Below, in pieces: positions 49,391-52,360 of a stretch of 52,360 nt of DNA. The notes under the pieces are model-generated. The model saw only the letters and a program-made list of their open reading frames with translations, was not told the origin of the DNA and ran no database searches. Origin of the DNA: CADEFF01 sp964569315 (GTDB taxonomy: Bacteria; Pseudomonadota; Alphaproteobacteria; Dongiales; Dongiaceae); the NCBI GenBank assembly GCA_964569315.1, contig CAZMUZ010000012.1:1-52360 (forward strand). The letters run 5' to 3'. A program made the translations under genes and the position numbers. Within the stretch, counting starts at the first letter, position 1; every line of letters begins with the position of its first letter.

Positions 49391-50155
49391 TTAACCATGC
49401 GGGCGGTGCCGCCGCTTCGCATAGTCGCGCACGGCCGCGCCGAAGGCGGCATAGATGCGAAGGGAGATCGGATTCCGGTCGACCTTGTACTCGGGGTGCC
49501 ATTGCACGCCGAGCGCGAAATTCGCGGCCTCGCGCAGGGTGATCGCCTCGATCGTGCCGTCCTCGGCCCTGGCCTCCACCACCAGACCGTCCGCCAGCCG
49601 GTCGATCGCCTGGGAATGCAGCGAGTTCACCTCGATCCGGGACTGCCCCACAATCTGCGCGAAGGCGCCGCCCTCGGTCAGGCGGATGGGATGCTTCGGC
49701 CCATATTGCACATCGGGATCGTCGCTCTGCGGACGCCGATGGTCGGCGCGGCCGGGCATTTCGTGCACGCGCGCATGAAGCGTGCCGCCGAGCGCGACAT
49801 TGAGTTCCTGCATGCCGCGACAGATGGCGAGCAGCGGCACTCCCTGCCGCAACGCCTCGTCTATCAGGGGAAAGGTCAAGCCGTCGCGGGCCTCGTCGAA
49901 GGGTTCCGCCGCCGGCGTCGCGGCGGCGCCGTAGCGTCGCGGATGGACGTTGGAGGGACTGCCGGTCAGCACCAGCCCGTCCAGCCGCTCGACCCAGTCC
50001 CGCGCCGCGTGAAGCTCGCCGAGCGCCGGCAGGATCACGGGCAAGCCGCCGGTCGCCAGCGACACGGCGCGCACATACTTGTCTCCGACGACATGAAAGG
50101 GGCGGCCTTCCACCGCTTTCCAGTCCGCCGAGACGCCGATCAGAGGCAGGCTCAT
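49391..50155 (-). CDS. Gamma-glutamyl-gamma-aminobutyrate hydrolase family protein (PuuD-like)
   Basis: A 254-residue class I glutamine amidotransferase-like hydrolase. The nucleophile lies in PLLAICRGMQELNVALGGTL and the histidine-glutamate of the triad in FALGVQWHPEYKV. SADWKAVEGRPFHVVGDKYV and LTGSPSNVHPRRYG are typical of PuuD. PuuD releases GABA from gamma-glutamyl-GABA in the glutamylated putrescine pathway. A PuuA-like glutamate-putrescine ligase is not in the window. The ATG at 50155 was chosen over a longer frame from 50200. It is divergent from a polyamine-type transporter, which supports polyamine catabolism. Confidence 0.88.
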   Translation of the reverse strand: MSLPLIGVSADWKAVEGRPFHVVGDKYVRAVSLATGGLPVILPALGELHAARDWVERLDGLVLTGSPSNVHPRRYGAAATPAAEPFDEARDGLTFPLIDEALRQGVPLLAICRGMQELNVALGGTLHARVHEMPGRADHRRPQSDDPDVQYGPKHPIRLTEGGAFAQIVGQSRIEVNSLHSQAIDRLADGLVVEARAEDGTIEAITLREAANFALGVQWHPEYKVDRNPISLRIYAAFGAAVRDYAKRRHRPHG

Positions 50156-50507
50156 CCGGTTCCTCGAAACTCCCGCCGGCATTGCACGCGTCGCGGGCAA
50201 TCCTGTCTATTAAATTCGCCGCTCGATGACGCGCCGCAACGACGGCTACGCCTTACGTCTCCGCTTGCCGACCGCCCCGAGCCCCTTCAACGCAGAGGGG
50301 AAAACCCGAAGCTGGGCGCGAAGGACGGCCCCTTACCCCCTCACGTTCGAGTGATTTCCTTTTCAGAAATTGCTTGATCTGGAGAACAAATGACTCCCAT
50401 TTGAGACCCCCTTGTCATAGCATTTTCCGCCGCGACAGGGGGCGGGCGCCGAAAGGAGGCCGTCCGATAGAATCGCGCAAACGTTGGGGGGGTGGATCGA
50501 TTCTGGT
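50156..50507. promoter_or_regulatory. Divergent control region between puuD-like and second polyamine transporter genes
   Basis: A 352-bp gap without a gene. Two inverted repeats are seen: CAAATG (50387-50392) with CATTTG (50398-50403), a compact dyad around a 5-base centre, and a longer one, CCCCCTTGTC (50407-50416) with GACAGGGGG (50434-50442), which could fold in the leader of the ATPase mRNA. The first is a possible operator. No clear -35/-10 pair could be fixed. Confidence 0.4.
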
Positions 50508-51602
50508 ATGAACACAGCTCAAAACAGCTACGTCGTCTTCAAGGACGTTCAGAAAAGCTACGACGGCGAAACGCTCGTCGTCAAAAACCTCAACATCGAC
50601 ATCGCGCGAGGCGAATTCCTGACCATGCTCGGGCCCTCCGGGTCGGGCAAGACCACGACCCTGCTCATGCTGGCCGGGTTCGAGGTGCCGACCCACGGCG
50701 AGATCGCGCTCGACGGGCAGCCGATCAACAACATGCCGCCGCACAAGCGGAATATCGGCATGGTGTTCCAGAACTATGCCCTCTTCCCGCATATGACGGT
50801 CGAGGAGAACCTCGCCTTCCCTCTTCAGGTGCGGAAGATCGGCAAGGCGGAGATCGAGACCCGCATCGCGCGCGCGCTGGACATGGTGCAGCTCGGCCAG
50901 TACGGCAAGCGGCGCCCGGGCCAGCTCTCGGGCGGCCAGCAGCAGCGCGTCGCGGTCGCGCGCGCGCTCGTCTTCGACCCCAAGCTCGTGCTGATGGACG
51001 AGCCGCTCGGCGCGCTCGACAAGCAGCTCCGCGAGCAGATGCAGTTCGAGATCAAGCATCTCCACGAACGGCTCGGCATCACGATCGTCTATGTGACGCA
51101 CGACCAGAGCGAAGCGCTCACCATGTCGAACCGGATCGCCGTGTTCAACGACGGCATCATCCAGCAGCTTTCGACCCCGGACGAGCTCTACGAGCGGCCG
51201 CAGAACGCCTTCGTGGCGCAGTTCATCGGCGAGAACAACCGGATCAAGGGCACCGTCAAGTCGGTGAACGGCGGGACCTGCGACGTGGAGATCGAGGGCG
51301 GCAACACGGTCCGGGCCACCGCGGTCAATGTGGCCGGCGTCGGTGCCCAGACCACCCTGTCGCTCCGCCCCGAGCGGGTGAAGATCAACCCGACCAACGG
51401 CTCGGTGCCGAACGTGTTCGGCGCCAAGGTCGAGGAGCTGATCTATCTGGGCGACCATATCCGGACCCGCGTCTCGGTTTGCGGGAACAGCGATTTCGTC
51501 ATCAAATTGCCGAATTCCGCGGGACGTAGTCAGTTCGAGCCGGGATCGGCGATTTCGGTGGGTTGGCGAGTGGAGGATTGTCGGGCGCTGGACGCGCACT
51601 GA
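50508..51602 (+). CDS. Polyamine-type ABC transporter ATP-binding protein (second system)
   Basis: A 364-residue ATPase of the PotA/PotG family. Walker A is GPSGSGKTT near residue 43, then VFQNYALFPHMTVEENLAFP, signature LSGGQQQRVAVARAL, Walker B LVLMDEPLGALD and switch THDQSEAL, followed by a C-terminal TOBE domain with SLRPERVKINP and LGDHIRTRVSV. The ATG at 50508 was chosen over an in-frame ATG at 50484. It is separate from the potA at 21728-22882 and differs in sequence, so the organism carries two such systems. It precedes a PotD-like binding-protein gene; the permeases are presumably beyond the window. Confidence 0.9.
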   Translation: MNTAQNSYVVFKDVQKSYDGETLVVKNLNIDIARGEFLTMLGPSGSGKTTTLLMLAGFEVPTHGEIALDGQPINNMPPHKRNIGMVFQNYALFPHMTVEENLAFPLQVRKIGKAEIETRIARALDMVQLGQYGKRRPGQLSGGQQQRVAVARALVFDPKLVLMDEPLGALDKQLREQMQFEIKHLHERLGITIVYVTHDQSEALTMSNRIAVFNDGIIQQLSTPDELYERPQNAFVAQFIGENNRIKGTVKSVNGGTCDVEIEGGNTVRATAVNVAGVGAQTTLSLRPERVKINPTNGSVPNVFGAKVEELIYLGDHIRTRVSVCGNSDFVIKLPNSAGRSQFEPGSAISVGWRVEDCRALDAH

Positions 51603-51669
51603 CGTACATCTCAGCGGCAGCCTTCGATCTGGGAGATTGGAGGCAGGGCCCGATGAGGCAATGACAACC

Positions 51670-51687
51670 GCCGGCCAAAAGGCCGGC
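51670..51687 (+). terminator. Hairpin between the ATPase and binding-protein genes
   Basis: GCCGGCC (51670-51676) pairs perfectly with GGCCGGC (51681-51687) around the loop AAAA. No U-run follows, so it is more likely an mRNA-processing or stabilising hairpin than a complete terminator. It sits 21 bases before the start of the abundant periplasmic binding protein, where differential expression is usual. Confidence 0.5.
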
Positions 51688-51708
51688 ATAACAGGGAGTG
51701 CACTACGG

Positions 51709-52360
51709 ATGAAAACCGCATTTAGGACTATGCGCGGTCCGGTGCTGGCGGGCTTGGCTGCCATCGCCGCGATCGCAGCAATGCCTGCCCAGGCCGCGGA
51801 AAGCATGACGATCGTCTCCTGGGGCGGGGCCTATTCCGAGAGTCAGCGCGAGGCGTTCTACAAGCCCTTCTCCAAGGACACCGGAATCCAGGTCGTCGAG
51901 GAAGAGTACAACGGCGAGATCGCCAAGATCCGGGCGATGGTCGAAACCAACAACATCACCTGGGACGTCATCGACCTCGACACCCAGACCGCGATCGCGG
52001 CCTGCGCCGAAGGCATCCTCGAAGTCATGGACTGGGACAAGCTCGGCCTCGACCGCGCCAAGTTCATCGGCGGCGACGTTCAGGACTGCGCCATTCCGAA
52101 CATCGTCTATTCGACGGTGCTGGCCTACGACAAGGACAAGCTCACCAACGGCCCGACCAAGATGGCGGATATCTTCGATCTCGAGAAGTTCCCGGGCAAG
52201 CGGGCGATGCAAAAGAATCCGTTCTGCAACCTCGAATGGGCGCTGCTCGCCGATGGCGTCGCGCCGGAAGACCTCTACAAGGTGCTGGCAACCGAGGAGG
52301 GCGTGGACCGCGCCTTCAAGAAGCTCGACACCATCAAGAGCCAGGTCGTGTGGTGGGAAG
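51709..52360 (+). CDS. Extracellular substrate-binding protein, PotD-like, 3' end beyond the window
   Basis: 217 codons are visible. Residues 1-29 form a Sec signal peptide (RGPVLAGLAAIAAIAAMPAQ, cleaved after AQA). The mature part starts ESMTIVSWGGAYSESQREAF and contains FSKDTGIQVVEEEYNGEIAK, WDVIDLDTQTAIAACAEGIL and CAIPNIVYSTVLAYDKDKL, typical of family 1 polyamine/Fe-like binding proteins (SBP_bac_8). GGGAG precedes the ATG at 51709. The ligand is probably a polyamine or similar cation by context with the ATPase and PuuD. Unlike the first system's protein it uses Sec rather than Tat. Confidence 0.87.
   Translation, partial: MKTAFRTMRGPVLAGLAAIAAIAAMPAQAAESMTIVSWGGAYSESQREAFYKPFSKDTGIQVVEEEYNGEIAKIRAMVETNNITWDVIDLDTQTAIAACAEGILEVMDWDKLGLDRAKFIGGDVQDCAIPNIVYSTVLAYDKDKLTNGPTKMADIFDLEKFPGKRAMQKNPFCNLEWALLADGVAPEDLYKVLATEEGVDRAFKKLDTIKSQVVWWE

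Noticed and set aside
50407..50442. Riboswitch or attenuator upstream of the second transporter
   Set aside because: There is an inverted repeat with a 17-base loop, but no conserved riboswitch core or following terminator could be recognised.

Overview
The window is chromosomal DNA of a GC-rich alphaproteobacterium, probably of the order Rhodospirillales. The best support is the minus-strand housekeeping block murA - DUF2948 - hisG - hisD - UPF0262 - low-molecular-weight phosphatase - infA - maf - RNase E/G - yacG - tRNA-Phe, an alphaproteobacterial gene order. DUF1491, UPF0262 and DUF2948 are families largely confined to that class. The taxon assignment is inference from gene content and order; no database search was possible.

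Layout. (a) 1-2010, minus: the N-terminal part of a giant tandem-repeat adhesin, cut by the window edge, with near-identical 336-bp repeats. (b) 2351-7382, plus: cysQ, a Sua5/TsaC-type tRNA-modification gene, a GlcD/D2HGDH-type flavoprotein dehydrogenase and an acyl-CoA dehydrogenase. (c) 7604-18626, plus: a betaine-type ABC transporter (binding protein, ATPase, fused double permease), a choline-kinase-like phosphotransferase, a dimethylglycine/sarcosine dehydrogenase-like enzyme, a phosphonate monoester hydrolase-like enzyme and a Na/Pi symporter preceded by a Pho-box-like site. I read this as a unit for scavenging methylated amines and their phospho-esters. (d) 18861-22882, plus: a potDBCA-type polyamine ABC transporter. 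(e) 22891-26584: hydantoinase/oxoprolinase-like protein, DUF1491 protein and the LPS core glycosyltransferase WaaG. (f) 26682-34360, minus: the housekeeping block. (g) 34702-36753: a tRNA-Thr 5' half broken inside the anticodon loop, abutting a roughly 2-kb phage remnant with an S24/LexA-like repressor, repeated operator-like sites and a strong terminator. (h) 36785-44893: lipoprotein, AcuI-like reductase, thiolase, GFA-domain protein, dihydroorotase, mannose-1-phosphate guanylyltransferase/isomerase, glutathione transferase, a V4R-domain protein and a DapB-like protein lacking the catalytic histidine. (i) 44963-46124, minus: a mobile mystery protein A/B (HTH + Fic) module with an AT-rich promoter/operator. 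(j) 46333-52360: class III aminotransferase, FGGY kinase, PuuD-like hydrolase and the start of a second polyamine-type ABC transporter, consistent with polyamine uptake and breakdown.

The observations most worth a second look are the broken tRNA with its phage repressor module (34.7-36.75 kb), the betaine/phospho-ester cluster with its Pho box and a probable AUA start codon (7.6-18.6 kb), the DapB homologue with a substituted active site (44.1 kb), and the HTH/Fic module with a palindrome over its promoter (45.0-46.1 kb). I saw no CRISPR array, rRNA, insertion sequence or replication origin.
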